Positions 15,073-24,629 are shown, counted from the stretch's first letter. The stretch is DNA of 46,518 nucleotides from Methylocystaceae bacterium (GCA_009773555.1 WSXZ01000016.1:1-46518); one strand, 5' to 3'. Notes: a model not told the origin generated them from the sequence alone. Numbers and translations: made by a program.

Positions 15073-17199
15073 GTGAGAGAGAGGCTTTCGTCCGCCTGTC
15101 GCGGAGTTCTGGGACATGTCGAAGATCACGCTGGTTTGGGGGCGAGGGATATTGCGCTGGATAGACTTGTGGCGTCCGATGCCAATGTGCGTCGGATCAA
15201 GGCAGGGGTGAGCGTCGAGGAGTTGGCGGAGGATATCGGCCGGCGTGGGTTGTTGCAGTCGCTGAGCGTGCGGCCGGTGTTCGATGGCGAGGGCGCCGAG
15301 ACAGGCAAATTCGCGGTTGGCGCCGGCGGTCGCCGGCTTGCTGCGCTGAAACTTCTCGTCAAACAAAAGCGTCTCGCCAAGAATGCGCCCGTTCCCTGCA
15401 TCGTTAAGACGGAGGGGATCGAGGAAGAGGATTCGCTCGCCGAGAATACGATGCGCGAGGCGCTGCATCCGCTCGATCAATTTCGGGCATTCAAGGCGTT
15501 GAACGACCAGGGGCTGACCATTGACGAAATCGCCGCGCGCTTCTTCGCCAGCGCGCAGGTCGTGCGCCAGCGCCTCAAACTCGCGGCGGCGAGCCAAAAG
15601 CTGCTCGATCATTATGTCGCCGAGGAAATGACGCTGGAGCAACTCATGGCCTTCTGCGTCACGGAAGATCACGCGCGCCAGGAACAAGTATGGGGGGCGT
15701 TCACCCACGCCTACAATAAAGAGCCCTATACGATCCGGCGCATGCTGACCGAGGGCGCGGTCAAGGCGGGAGACAAGCGCGCCGTCTTCGTCGGCGTCGA
15801 GGCTTACGAGGCCGCCGGCGGCGTAATCCTACGCGATCTCTTCGTTCACGATCATGGCGGCTGGCTGCAGGATGTCGCGCTACTCGATCGTCTTGCCCGC
15901 GAAAAACTCAGTGCGGCCGCAGAAGAAATCCGCGCTGAGGGCTGGAAGTGGTCTGAATTCGCGATCGATTTTCCTTATGGCCATACCAATGGCCTGCGCC
16001 GGTTGCCGGCGAGTTATGCGCCGGTTTCCGACGAGCAGCAGGCGCGCTACGACGCGGCGCTCGAGGAATATGACGTGCTGTCGCAAGAGCATGAAGGCGT
16101 CGACGAACTTCCCGAGGAGATCGACCGCCGTATGGCTGAACTCGAGCAGGAGATTGCGACCGTCGAAGAACGCCCGGCGATCTACGATCCCGCCGAAATC
16201 GCCAAAGCTGGCGTCTTTATTAGCATCGATCACGCGGGCGCCCTGAAGGTCGAACGCGGCTTATTGCGTCCTGAAGATGAGGCTGCCGCTCGATCTGAGG
16301 AAGATAGCGGCACCCTATCGTCGACGGTAGTTGCTTCGCAAAATGACGCCGTGGAGGAGGATAGAGAAGGTTCAACGGGCGAAGCGTCCGCCGCTCGCTC
16401 CAATGGCGACGAGGAGGCCGAGAGCTCGCCCAAACTTGCGGATCGGCTGCTCGCGGAGTTATCGGCGCATCGCACGCTGGCGCTGCGCGCGACATTGGCG
16501 AGCGATCCCGAGGCGGCGTTTCTTGCGGCGACCCATGCGCTAACGCTTAATGTCTTCTACGGCGCGGCACAGCATTGCTGTCTCGACATTTCTGAGAAGA
16601 GCGTCCCTCTCGGCTCCCATGCTCCGGGTCTCGGCGACGCAGCGGCGGCCCGGGCCTTGCAGGAAAGCTTCGGCCATTGGCAGTTGCGTCTACCCGCCAG
16701 TCCCGGTGACCTTTGGGGCTGGCTCCTTGCTCAGGACCAGAGCCTTCGCGCCGAACTCTTCGCGCAATGCGTCGGACTGGGCGTCAATGCGCTGTATCTG
16801 CCCTGGGAGCGGCGCACGAGCGCGCTCGACCATGCGGACCGCCTTGCAGGTCATCTCGCGCTCGACATGCGCGCGCACTGGTCGGCGACTGTCGAGAGCT
16901 ATTTCGGGAATGTCACGAAGGCGCAGATTCTTGCGGCGGTGCGCGAAGCGAAGGGCGAAGCCACAGTGCAATTGATCGATCATCTGAAGAAAGTCGACAT
17001 GGCGGCGGAGGCGGAGCGCCTGCTGCAAGGAACCGGATGGCTGCCGGAGGCTTTACGCACGCAAAGCCCAGACGCCCCTACCCTTGCGGTTGAAGCCGAC
17101 GGCGCGACCGAAGAAACCCCCAGCACGGACGACGCCGACCTGCCGGCCTTCCTTGCCGATGAAGGCGGCGATCCGACCTATCCCGCCGCCGCTGAATAG
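15073..17199 (+). CDS. ParB/RepB/Spo0J-like plasmid partition or nuclease protein (large)
   Basis: A 708-residue ParB-fold protein of the large plasmid type. Residues about 25-120 form the ParB N-terminal domain: 'ALDRLVASDANVRRIKAGVSVEELAEDIGRRGLLQSL', 'VGAGGRRLAALKLL' and 'SLAENTMREALHPLDQFRAF' (the ENxxREALHPxD box), then an HTH region 'LTIDEIAARFFASAQVVRQRLKLAAAS'. The remainder is a long acidic and helical extension. The start is unsure: a good ATG at 15116 (MSKITL) lies in a different frame and would join the domain if one base were added in the G-run near 15139, so GTG 15073 may not be the true start. It heads a block with a small conserved gene, a methyltransferase-helicase and a primase. 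Confidence 0.85.
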   Translation: MRERLSSACRGVLGHVEDHAGLGARDIALDRLVASDANVRRIKAGVSVEELAEDIGRRGLLQSLSVRPVFDGEGAETGKFAVGAGGRRLAALKLLVKQKRLAKNAPVPCIVKTEGIEEEDSLAENTMREALHPLDQFRAFKALNDQGLTIDEIAARFFASAQVVRQRLKLAAASQKLLDHYVAEEMTLEQLMAFCVTEDHARQEQVWGAFTHAYNKEPYTIRRMLTEGAVKAGDKRAVFVGVEAYEAAGGVILRDLFVHDHGGWLQDVALLDRLAREKLSAAAEEIRAEGWKWSEFAIDFPYGHTNGLRRLPASYAPVSDEQQARYDAALEEYDVLSQEHEGVDELPEEIDRRMAELEQEIATVEERPAIYDPAEIAKAGVFISIDHAGALKVERGLLRPEDEAAARSEEDSGTLSSTVVASQNDAVEEDREGSTGEASAARSNGDEEAESSPKLADRLLAELSAHRTLALRATLASDPEAAFLAATHALTLNVFYGAAQHCCLDISEKSVPLGSHAPGLGDAAAARALQESFGHWQLRLPASPGDLWGWLLAQDQSLRAELFAQCVGLGVNALYLPWERRTSALDHADRLAGHLALDMRAHWSATVESYFGNVTKAQILAAVREAKGEATVQLIDHLKKVDMAAEAERLLQGTGWLPEALRTQSPDAPTLAVEADGATEETPSTDDADLPAFLADEGGDPTYPAAAE

Positions 17200-17233
17200 G
17201 CAGCGTCATTTCACCCCATTTCGACATCAATCC

Positions 17234-17261
17234 GAGCCCGCCCTCATCGGCGGGCTCTTTT
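17234..17261 (+). terminator. Rho-independent terminator after the parB-like gene
   Basis: A perfect 9-bp stem (GAGCCCGCC 17234-17242 with GGCGGGCTC 17249-17257), 6-base loop, followed by TTTTCATTTTT. It lies 35 bases after the parB-like stop and just before the next start (17280), so it may also act as an attenuator for the downstream genes. Confidence 0.9.
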
Positions 17262-17279
17262 CATTTTTGGAGCCGAAAC

Positions 17280-17693
17280 ATGTTCGACCGGTATCGATCC
17301 TGTGCCTATGACGGCGAGCAGAAGAAGAAATTTCACAGGCAGACGCGCGCGGCCTTACGAGCGCTCGCCAAGGAGCTGCGCTTTTCCAAGAGCTCGTACG
17401 ATCTTCGTTCCAACGAGGGCGGCATCGCCGTCAGTGGCGAAATCACCTTGCATCACGAGCGGGTCTACATCCAAGTCTCTCAGCCAGCGACCGGCGCCGA
17501 TAGCGGCGTTTTGATCCGCACGTGTGGCGGCCGGCGCGATTACACGGGCGGGCGCAATCATTTCGCGCCGTTGTCGCTACTCGATGAACCCAAAGCCTTG
17601 GCCGAATATGTGCGTACGGTGATGAGCGAAGATCTATCGCGGGTAAGCCACCTGTTCGGCCCGCTCGTAGTGAAGCGGTCGGCGTTCGGGTGA
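17280..17693 (+). CDS. conserved plasmid protein of unknown function
   Basis: A 137-residue protein beginning MFDRYRSCAYDGEQKKKFHRQTRAALRALAKEL. The N-terminus is basic and helical, and the rest looks like a mixed beta fold: 'SNEGGIAVSGEITLHHERVYIQVSQPATGADSGVLIRTCGGRRDYTGG' in outline, ending 'HLFGPLVVKRSAFG'. No catalytic motif, signal peptide or membrane segment is visible. It lies directly after the terminator and before the large methyltransferase-helicase gene, an arrangement I associate with alphaproteobacterial plasmids carrying ParB-like and strawberry-notch genes. Function unknown. Confidence 0.75.
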   Translation: MFDRYRSCAYDGEQKKKFHRQTRAALRALAKELRFSKSSYDLRSNEGGIAVSGEITLHHERVYIQVSQPATGADSGVLIRTCGGRRDYTGGRNHFAPLSLLDEPKALAEYVRTVMSEDLSRVSHLFGPLVVKRSAFG

Positions 17694-17792
17694 TTGGGAG
17701 AAAGAGGCAAAGGTATTGGCCGGGAGGGGCGAGCCCGGGAGGTTTGCAGAGAGAGCGTTCCGGGCCGGTCACGCAAAGCCCGGAGATATTTG

Positions 17793-20700
17793 ATGAGCCC
17801 GATCCTCGCCGCCGCTCTTCCCAAATCAAGCCAAGCCGAACTTTCCTTCACGACCGACGATAAGCCGCGCGCCTTGATGATGGCGGCGCAGACGCTCGTC
17901 GCCCATCTCGTCGAGAGTCGCGTCGTCGGCGCCGCGACTCTGCGATCGGCGATGGAATGCGCCTTTGGCGCGAGCGACGCACAAGGGGCCTGGAGCTGGA
18001 AGGACGCGTATGAGGCGGTAGAGGCGGCGCAGGTTTTGTTTTTGCGCCGTTATGGGCCGGCGCTGTTCGCGCGCGCTGGAAACGATCCATCGCGCATTCT
18101 AGCCATGCTGTCGAAGATCGGCCCGCTGCTGCCGAGCGAGACGCGTCGTTCCGAAGAGAGCCAGGCGCTGCAGCAATTCTCGACGCCGCTGGAATTTGCC
18201 TATGTCGCGAGTCTCGCGGCAAGGAGCGCGCCCGGCGACGTCGTCCTTGAACCCTCGGCCGGGACGGGAATGCTCGCGACCTTCGCCGAACTCTCGGGCG
18301 CGAAACTCATCCTCAATGAATGGGCGGAGACGCGCGGCAAACTCCTCGAAGGGCTGTTCCCGTCGGCGGCGCTGTCGCGCTTTGACGGCGCGCAGATCAA
18401 CGACCGGCTCGACGGAAATCTCGTCCCGAGCGTCGTGCTGATGAACCCGCCTTTCTCGGCATCGCCTTTTATCGAGGGGCGTCACACGGCGGCGACCTTC
18501 GAACATATCCGCTCCGCGCTTTTGCGTCTTCGCGCCGGCGGCCGGCTCGTCGCCATCACGGGTGAAAGTTTTGCGACGACCTCGAACGCATGGCGCGGAA
18601 GTTTCGAGCGTTTGCAGGAGCACGGACGGCTGATCTTCACCGCCTCGCTCGCGCGCGGGTTCTTTGCGCGCCATGGGACGAGCGTCGAAAGCCGGCTGAC
18701 GATTTTCGACAAGATGCCGGCCGAGAATCCAAAAATCTTCCCCGAGGGTTTTGATCCCGTCGGATCGCTCGACGAACTCCTTGCGCTTGTTCAGCGGGAT
18801 GTTCCGCCGCGCTTGGCGCTGAGCATTGCGCCTGCGCGATCGGCAGCGCTGCCAACGCCATCGACAAGCGCCCTCCTCTTCGCGGCGATCAAACGGTCGG
18901 CGTCTGTGGCGTCTTCGCGGATCGAGGTGCTGGAGCCGTGCATGGTCCGCGCAGCGGCGGCAACGTTGGCGCCTTCCGCTCAGATTCCAGCAGCGGAGAT
19001 TGTCGAAATCGCCTATGAGCATTGCGACTGGAAAGCGCCCGAGGGCGGCGCGCTCAGCGCCGGGCTTTATGAGCCCTACGCCGTACAGTCGATTTCCATT
19101 GATGGCGCCCGCCCGCATCCGACGACGCTCGTGCAATCCGCCGCCATGGCGTCGGTCGCCCCGCCGAAACCCTCCTATCGGCCGCATTTGCCAAAAAGCG
19201 TCATCGAGCCCGGGCTCCTCTCCGACGCGCAACTCGAGAGCGTCATCTACGCCGGCGAAGCCCATAGCGATCATCTCGCCGGCTCCTTCCTCGTCAACGA
19301 GAGCTTCGATACGGTTTCCGCCGCGCCCGACGACGCTGAAAAATCGGTCCGCTTTCGCCGCGGCTATTATCTCGGCGACGGCACGGGCGCTGGCAAAGGT
19401 CGCCAGGTCGCGGGCATCGTGCTCGACAATTGGCTCAAGGGCCGCCGCAAGGCGCTCTGGATCTCGAAGTCCGATAAGCTGCTCGAAGACGCGCAGCGCG
19501 ACTGGGCGGCGCTGCGGCAGGAAAAGCTCCAGATCGTGCCCTTGTCGCGCTTCAAGCAGGGAGCGCCGATCCGCCTTGCCGAGGGCATTCTCTTTACGAC
19601 CTACGCCACGCTGCGCTCAGACGAGCGTCAGGGTCGCGACGGCTCGCTCAAAGCGTCGCGCCTATCGCAAGTCATCAACTGGCTCGGCGGGGATTTCGAC
19701 GGCGTCATCGTTTTCGACGAGGCGCATGCGCTTGCCAACGCCGTTGGCGATAAGGGCGCGCGCGGCGAAAAAGCCGCATCGCATCAGGGGCGAGCCGGCC
19801 TGCGACTGCAAAACGTCCTCCCCGACGCCCGCGTCCTCTATGTCTCGGCCACCGGCGCGACGACCGTCGCCAATCTTGCCTACGCCACGCGTCTCGGCCT
19901 CTGGAGCTCGACCGACATGCCCTTTGCGACGCGTCAGGATTTTGTCGCGGCGATGGAGGCCGGCGGCATTGCCGGCATGGAAGTGCTCGCGCGTGATCTC
20001 AAGGCCCTCGGACTCTATGCGTCGCGGGCGCTCTCCTATGCCGGAGTCGAGGTCGAGATGCTGGAGCACCAGCTCTCAAAGGAGCAAATCCGTATCTATG
20101 ATTCCTATGCCGGCGCCTTCGAAATCATTCACAATAATCTCACCGCGGCGCTGGAGGCGGCCAACATCACCGGCGAGGGCGGTAAGGCCTATAATCGCAA
20201 CGCCAAGAGCGCCGCGCGCTCCGCCTTCGAATCCAACAAGCAGCGTTTTTTCAATCATCTGATCACGGCGATGAAGGTCCCGAGCCTGATCGCGTCGATC
20301 GAGCGTGATTTGGTGGAGGGCTATGCCGCGGTGATCCAGATCGTTTCGACCAGCGAAGCCTTAATGGAGCGCCGCCTCGCCGAAATCCCGTCGTCCGAAT
20401 GGGGCGATCTTTCCTGCGACATCACCCCACGCGAATATGTTCTCGACTATCTCGCCCATTCCTTCCCGACCCAGCTTTTCGAAGTTTATTCCGACGAGAA
20501 TGGCGATCTTCACTCGCGCCCAGTCGTCGACGAGCACGGTAATCCCATCCAATCGCGCGAAGCGATGGAGCGTCGGGACCGCCTGATCGAACATCTCGCG
20601 GCGCTGCCCGCCGTGCAGGGGGCGCTCGACCAGATCGTTCAGCGCTTCGGGACGGAGATGGTCGCGGAGGTCACCGGCCGCTCGCGGCGGATTGCGCGCA

Positions 20701-22253
20701 AAACCAATGCGGACGGCTCGGATCGTTTGTGCGTCGAGAACCGGCCGGCCTCCGCCAATCTTGGCGAGACGCAGGCTTTCATGGATGACGAGAAGCGTAT
20801 TCTCGTCTTTTCCGACGCCGGCGGCACGGGCCGCTCCTATCACGCCGAGCGCAGCGCGAAGAATCAGCGGTTGCGTGTTCACTATCTGCTCGAACCCGGT
20901 TGGAAGGCGGACAACGCCATTCAGGGGCTTGGGCGCACCAACCGTACCAATCAGGCGCAGCCGCCGCTGTTTCGTCCGGTCGCGACCGATGTGAAGGGCG
21001 AGAAACGCTTTCTCTCGACGATCGCGAGGCGGCTCGACACCCTCGGCGCCATTACGCGGGGCCAGCGCCAGACCGGCGGTCAGGGCCTGTTCCGACCCGA
21101 GGACAATCTCGAATCGCCCTACGGCCGCACGGCGCTGCGCCGGCTCTATCAGCTCGTCTTCGCCGGCAAGGTCGAAGGCTGCTCATTGACGCGTTTTACG
21201 GAATCGACAGGTCTCGATCTCACTGACCAGGACGGCAGCCTCAAGGAGGAATTGCCGCCGATCTCAACCTTCCTCAACCGTATCCTTGCTTTGCCGATCG
21301 CGCTGCAAAATCTCCTCTTCGACGTGTTCGAGGGGCTGATGGCGGCGCAGGTGGAGGCGGCGATTCAGGCGGGCGTCTTCGATGTCGGCGTCGAGACTCT
21401 GATGGCGGAAAGTCTCAGCGTCACCAATCGTCAGACAATCGCCGTGCACGGCAAGAGCGGGGCGGAGACACAGCTGCTGACGATTCAGCGCAAGGACAAG
21501 ACGCGGATCACGACGCTGGGCGAAGCGTTCGACTATGCGACCGCCTCCCAAAAATCGCGGCTGGTGATCAACGACCAGTCGGGTCGCGCGGCCGTCAAAT
21601 TGCCGGCCACAGCGTTGATGCAGGACGACGGCTCGGTTCTGACGCGGGTTCGTCTGCTGCGGCCCACCCATGCCGATGTGGTCGCGGTCGACGCGCTGGA
21701 GCGCTCGCATTGGCGCGATGCATCTTCAGAAGAATTTCGCCTCGCATGGAAGACCGAGGTCGCCGCCCTCCCCGAACTGACCGAGAGCTCGTTTCATATC
21801 GTCACGGGCCTTCTGCTTCCGGTCTGGAACCGGCTCCCGGATGAGGCGGCGCGCGTCTATCGGTTACAGACAGATCAGGGTGAACGTGTCATCGGCCGGC
21901 TGGTTTCGCCGGCAAGCGCCGCCGTGCTCCTTGAGGCGACAGGCGTCAGCTCCCCTGCCCTCACGCCAGCCGCCGCCCTCGCCGCCGTCATGCAGGACGG
22001 CGCGGGCCTCGTTCTGGCGGAGGGGCTGGTCCTTAAGCGGTCGCTCGTGATGAACCGGCAGCGGCTCGAACTCGTAGGCTTCTCCGACACGATGGTCGAT
22101 CGACTAAAGGCGCAGGGGCTCGTTTCCGAAATCATCGCCTGGAAGCTGCGGCTCTTCGTGCCGCTCGGCGATGACGCAGGAAAAATCGTCGAGAAGCTTC
22201 TTGCGCTCTATCCCCTGCTTCGCGTCGCGCCCGCGACCCGTGTCAGTTCTTAA
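17793..22253 (+). CDS. methyltransferase-helicase fusion of the strawberry-notch family
   Basis: A 1486-residue multidomain protein from ATG 17793 (MSPILAAALPKSS; GGAG 9 bases upstream). Domains in order: N6-type DNA methyltransferase-like domain with the AdoMet motif 'VVLEPSAGTGMLATFAEL' (about residue 148) and the catalytic 'MNPPFSASPF' (about 217); a superfamily-2 helicase with Walker A 'GDGTGAGKGRQVAG' (about 528), DEAH box 'VIVFDEAHALAN' (about 641) and motif III-like 'YVSATGATT'; and a strawberry-notch C-terminal helicase lobe with 'LEPGWKADNAIQGLGRTNRTNQ' (about 1030-1050) where Gln/Arg residues of motif VI lie. The phage P1 DarB antirestriction protein has a comparable methyltransferase plus helicase layout. 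Inferred role: DNA processing or anti-restriction on plasmid entry. The gene is intact over 4.4 kb. Confidence 0.9.
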   Translation: MSPILAAALPKSSQAELSFTTDDKPRALMMAAQTLVAHLVESRVVGAATLRSAMECAFGASDAQGAWSWKDAYEAVEAAQVLFLRRYGPALFARAGNDPSRILAMLSKIGPLLPSETRRSEESQALQQFSTPLEFAYVASLAARSAPGDVVLEPSAGTGMLATFAELSGAKLILNEWAETRGKLLEGLFPSAALSRFDGAQINDRLDGNLVPSVVLMNPPFSASPFIEGRHTAATFEHIRSALLRLRAGGRLVAITGESFATTSNAWRGSFERLQEHGRLIFTASLARGFFARHGTSVESRLTIFDKMPAENPKIFPEGFDPVGSLDELLALVQRDVPPRLALSIAPARSAALPTPSTSALLFAAIKRSASVASSRIEVLEPCMVRAAAATLAPSAQIPAAEIVEIAYEHCDWKAPEGGALSAGLYEPYAVQSISIDGARPHPTTLVQSAAMASVAPPKPSYRPHLPKSVIEPGLLSDAQLESVIYAGEAHSDHLAGSFLVNESFDTVSAAPDDAEKSVRFRRGYYLGDGTGAGKGRQVAGIVLDNWLKGRRKALWISKSDKLLEDAQRDWAALRQEKLQIVPLSRFKQGAPIRLAEGILFTTYATLRSDERQGRDGSLKASRLSQVINWLGGDFDGVIVFDEAHALANAVGDKGARGEKAASHQGRAGLRLQNVLPDARVLYVSATGATTVANLAYATRLGLWSSTDMPFATRQDFVAAMEAGGIAGMEVLARDLKALGLYASRALSYAGVEVEMLEHQLSKEQIRIYDSYAGAFEIIHNNLTAALEAANITGEGGKAYNRNAKSAARSAFESNKQRFFNHLITAMKVPSLIASIERDLVEGYAAVIQIVSTSEALMERRLAEIPSSEWGDLSCDITPREYVLDYLAHSFPTQLFEVYSDENGDLHSRPVVDEHGNPIQSREAMERRDRLIEHLAALPAVQGALDQIVQRFGTEMVAEVTGRSRRIARKTNADGSDRLCVENRPASANLGETQAFMDDEKRILVFSDAGGTGRSYHAERSAKNQRLRVHYLLEPGWKADNAIQGLGRTNRTNQAQPPLFRPVATDVKGEKRFLSTIARRLDTLGAITRGQRQTGGQGLFRPEDNLESPYGRTALRRLYQLVFAGKVEGCSLTRFTESTGLDLTDQDGSLKEELPPISTFLNRILALPIALQNLLFDVFEGLMAAQVEAAIQAGVFDVGVETLMAESLSVTNRQTIAVHGKSGAETQLLTIQRKDKTRITTLGEAFDYATASQKSRLVINDQSGRAAVKLPATALMQDDGSVLTRVRLLRPTHADVVAVDALERSHWRDASSEEFRLAWKTEVAALPELTESSFHIVTGLLLPVWNRLPDEAARVYRLQTDQGERVIGRLVSPASAAVLLEATGVSSPALTPAAALAAVMQDGAGLVLAEGLVLKRSLVMNRQRLELVGFSDTMVDRLKAQGLVSEIIAWKLRLFVPLGDDAGKIVEKLLALYPLLRVAPATRVSS

Positions 22254-22270
22254 AAGAGCGGGAGGCGATC

Positions 22271-23248
22271 ATGCAAAGTCCCACCCGGACTCTGTCCCGC
22301 AGCCTCGCCGAAAATGTCGAGGCCGTCTGCAGGCATTATCTCTCGAATGGTCGCCGCTGCGGCAATTACTGGATCGTCGGCGACGTGAACAACAACGCAG
22401 GTCGCAGTCTCTACGTGCGGCTCAAAGGACTTTTTGGCAAGGGAGCGCGGGAGGGCTTTGCGTCCTTTCGCGACACGCTCGACGAGGCGCGGCGCTACTT
22501 GCGGGCGCCGCGCGAGACGTTGACAGAGCATAATGGTCGAAGCTCAAGCGAATGCGACACGATCGCGCTCGCGCGCAAAATCTGGGCGGCGTCGCGTCCG
22601 ATCGCCGCCACAAAGGCCGAGGCATATTTGCGCGCGCGAAAAATCACCGCCGATCTCAACGCTGCGCCGCTACGCTATCACCCGGCGCTGATCTATCGCG
22701 AGAGTCTCAATTCGCCGCCACGCAAATTGCCGGCGCTCGTCGCAGCCGTCACCGATAATAAGGGCGAGATCGCGGGAATTCATCGGACGTTCCTCGATCC
22801 GGGTCGCCACGCTAAGGCGACTGTCGCTTCGCCGCGGCGTTCGCTTGGCGCCATTCTCGGCAACGGCGTGCACTTCGGCGAGATCGATGAATTCGCGATC
22901 ATCGGCGAAGGGATCGAAACCGTGCTCTCGCTCAAAAGCGTCGCGCCGCATCTCCCAATGGTCGCAGCGCTCTCGGCGGCCCATCTTGCTGCATGGAAAA
23001 TTCCGGCCGGGTTGCGTCGCTTGGTCGTCGCCGCCGATAATGATCGCGCCGGACGAAGCGCCGCGCGGAAACTTGCGGAACGCGCCAAAGCGGATGGTGT
23101 TGCAGTCGCAACCTTCGTCTCGCGAGGAGGTGATTTTAACAACTATCTGCAGCACATTGCGCCGGATGCCCTTGGGCATCAATGTCCGAGTTCGAAGAAA
23201 CCAGGTGCTCCTGATGCGCCCGCTAGGCTTCCTCTGACCCTAACCTGA
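22271..23248 (+). CDS. Toprim-domain primase-like protein
   Basis: A 325-residue protein with GGGAGG before ATG 22271, 17 bases after the helicase gene. The N-terminus (about 1-75) resembles the primase-type region of plasmid Toprim proteins but is short and lacks a full zinc-finger Cys set. The middle 'AEAYLRARKI..PLRYHPALIY' and 'LPALVAAVTDNKGEIAGIHRTFLDPGRHAKA' are typical of this family, and the Toprim fold is shown by 'AIIGEGIETVLSLK' (the catalytic Glu) and 'LVVAADNDRAGRSAARKLAER' (DxD-like). Likely role: primer synthesis for lagging-strand replication of transferred plasmid DNA. It probably works with the helicase upstream. Confidence 0.85.
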   Translation: MQSPTRTLSRSLAENVEAVCRHYLSNGRRCGNYWIVGDVNNNAGRSLYVRLKGLFGKGAREGFASFRDTLDEARRYLRAPRETLTEHNGRSSSECDTIALARKIWAASRPIAATKAEAYLRARKITADLNAAPLRYHPALIYRESLNSPPRKLPALVAAVTDNKGEIAGIHRTFLDPGRHAKATVASPRRSLGAILGNGVHFGEIDEFAIIGEGIETVLSLKSVAPHLPMVAALSAAHLAAWKIPAGLRRLVVAADNDRAGRSAARKLAERAKADGVAVATFVSRGGDFNNYLQHIAPDALGHQCPSSKKPGAPDAPARLPLTLT

Positions 23249-23263
23249 CCTTCGCGACCCAGC

Positions 23264-24490
23264 TTACTCGGTTGGGATCTCGCCTTCGCCTTTTTTATCG
23301 CGCGGGTTTCGCCGCGACGGAACCAGCAAGAGAAGAGCGAGGCTGCCGAGGACGGCGGAACCAACCCCATAATAGAATACAGCGGTGTGGCCCACCTTGT
23401 CCCAAAGCAACCCCGCAACAATGCTGGCAATTAGTTGCAGCAAGCCTACGGTCGTGCTGAACCAGCCAATGCCTCCCCCCCGCAGATGCTCGGGGACGAA
23501 GTCAGACGCGAACGCCTTGCCCACGGAGCGGAAGATACCTTCGTAAAGCCCGTAGAAAACGAACAATCCCGCGATCATCAGAATGCCGGTCGCTAGAGCA
23601 AAGCCAAGGTAAGCGACCCCAAAAATGACAAAGGAAGCAAGCAGGATATTCTTTCTGCCAAAGCGGTCGGAAAGAGCCCCCGCCGGATAGGAAATCAGCG
23701 CGGCGATCAGATTGAACCCCGCATAAATGAGAATGGTGGTTTCGAGGGAAACCCCCAAATCCTGGGTGCGCAGGATGAGAAAGGAGTTGCTGGAATTGCC
23801 GAGATTGAACAAGGCGGTGACCAGCAAATAGGCCCAGTAGCGCTTGGGAAACTGCCAAATGCTGGCGTCGATTTTCGATTTCGCGGCGGCGGCGGCGGCG
23901 GGTCGTTCCGTGACCAAGAGAACCATAAAGAAGGCGAGGAGTCCGGGAATCAACGCCACGTAGAAAATCGTGCGCATATCGACCTGCAGGGAATAGAGGA
24001 GAATGGCGGCCAGGATCGGCCCCAAGAATGCCCCTGCATTATCGCCAATGCCTTCGAGGCCAAAGGCTCTACCTCGGTTCTCGTCGTCGACCGAAGACGC
24101 AATTAGCGCGTCGCGCGGCGCGGAGCGAATGCCGGAACCAAGCCGGTCGAGGAAGCGCGCGCCAAATACAGCTGGCCACACCGTAGCGACACCCATCAGC
24201 GGCTTGCCGAGCGCGGCCATGAAGTAACCAAGGAGCGCAATCGGTTTTCTTTTTTGCAGCTTGTCCGATAGCGCGCCAGAGAAGCCTTGGACAACGTTTT
24301 GCGCGGCTTGGGCAAAGCCCTCGACGAGCCCGACAACGCTGCCGGTCGCGTGCAGCGTCTGCGTCAAAAAGACCGGCAGAATCGGGTAGAGCATCTCTGT
24401 CGAAATGTCCGCGAACAAGCTGGCGAGGGCCAAAAGGAACGTGTTTCGAGAGAGCCCCGAAAAGATTTGCCGCGTGGTCAAGGAAGTCAT
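23264..24490 (-). CDS. MFS transporter
   Basis: A 408-residue major facilitator with about 12 hydrophobic segments. Start ATG 24490 (MTSLTTRQIFSGLSRN; GAGGG upstream). The loop 2-3 signature is 'GALSDKLQKRKPIALLGY', and the second half has its own copy 'GALSDRFGRKNILLAS'. Other landmarks: 'DRLGSGIRSAPRDALIA', 'GRAFGLEGIGDNAGAFLGP', consistent with the drug/metabolite antiporter-like subgroup that includes YajR-like proteins. Substrate unknown. It is transcribed divergently from a PadR gene with a clear operator between them, so it is probably repressed by that regulator. Confidence 0.9.
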   Translation of the reverse strand: MTSLTTRQIFSGLSRNTFLLALASLFADISTEMLYPILPVFLTQTLHATGSVVGLVEGFAQAAQNVVQGFSGALSDKLQKRKPIALLGYFMAALGKPLMGVATVWPAVFGARFLDRLGSGIRSAPRDALIASSVDDENRGRAFGLEGIGDNAGAFLGPILAAILLYSLQVDMRTIFYVALIPGLLAFFMVLLVTERPAAAAAAKSKIDASIWQFPKRYWAYLLVTALFNLGNSSNSFLILRTQDLGVSLETTILIYAGFNLIAALISYPAGALSDRFGRKNILLASFVIFGVAYLGFALATGILMIAGLFVFYGLYEGIFRSVGKAFASDFVPEHLRGGGIGWFSTTVGLLQLIASIVAGLLWDKVGHTAVFYYGVGSAVLGSLALLLLVPSRRNPRDKKGEGEIPTE

Positions 24491-24563
24491 GGCGAGCCCT
24501 CGAAGGTGTTGCACGTATCGTTATAGAGCTTTCGCTCTTGAGGGTTTTGACCTTTGAAAAGGA

Positions 24564-24609
24564 TTGACAGGGGCCAGAGTGACGCTACCGTTATCGTATT
24601 CCGATAACG
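24564..24609 (+). promoter_or_regulatory. PadR operator: 8-bp inverted repeat overlapping a promoter
   Basis: CGTTATCG (24589-24596) and CGATAACG (24602-24609) form a perfect inverted repeat with spacer TATTC. A consensus -35 TTGACA lies at 24564-24569, so the operator covers the region where the -10 is expected. A half-site-like TATCGTTATA at about 24514-24523 faces the MFS gene. This fits autorepression by PadR and control of the transporter. Confidence 0.7.
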
Positions 24610-24629
24610 AGCTACGTATATCCGAGTCG

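Noticed and set aside
18099-19274. 391-codon open frame on the minus strand inside the helicase gene
   Set aside because: Lies fully opposite the conserved methyltransferase region, has no family match and is explained by GC-rich codon bias.
18826-20262. 478-codon open frame in another plus frame within the helicase gene
   Set aside because: Very rich in Arg/Ser/Pro with no recognisable domain; a shadow of the conserved frame.
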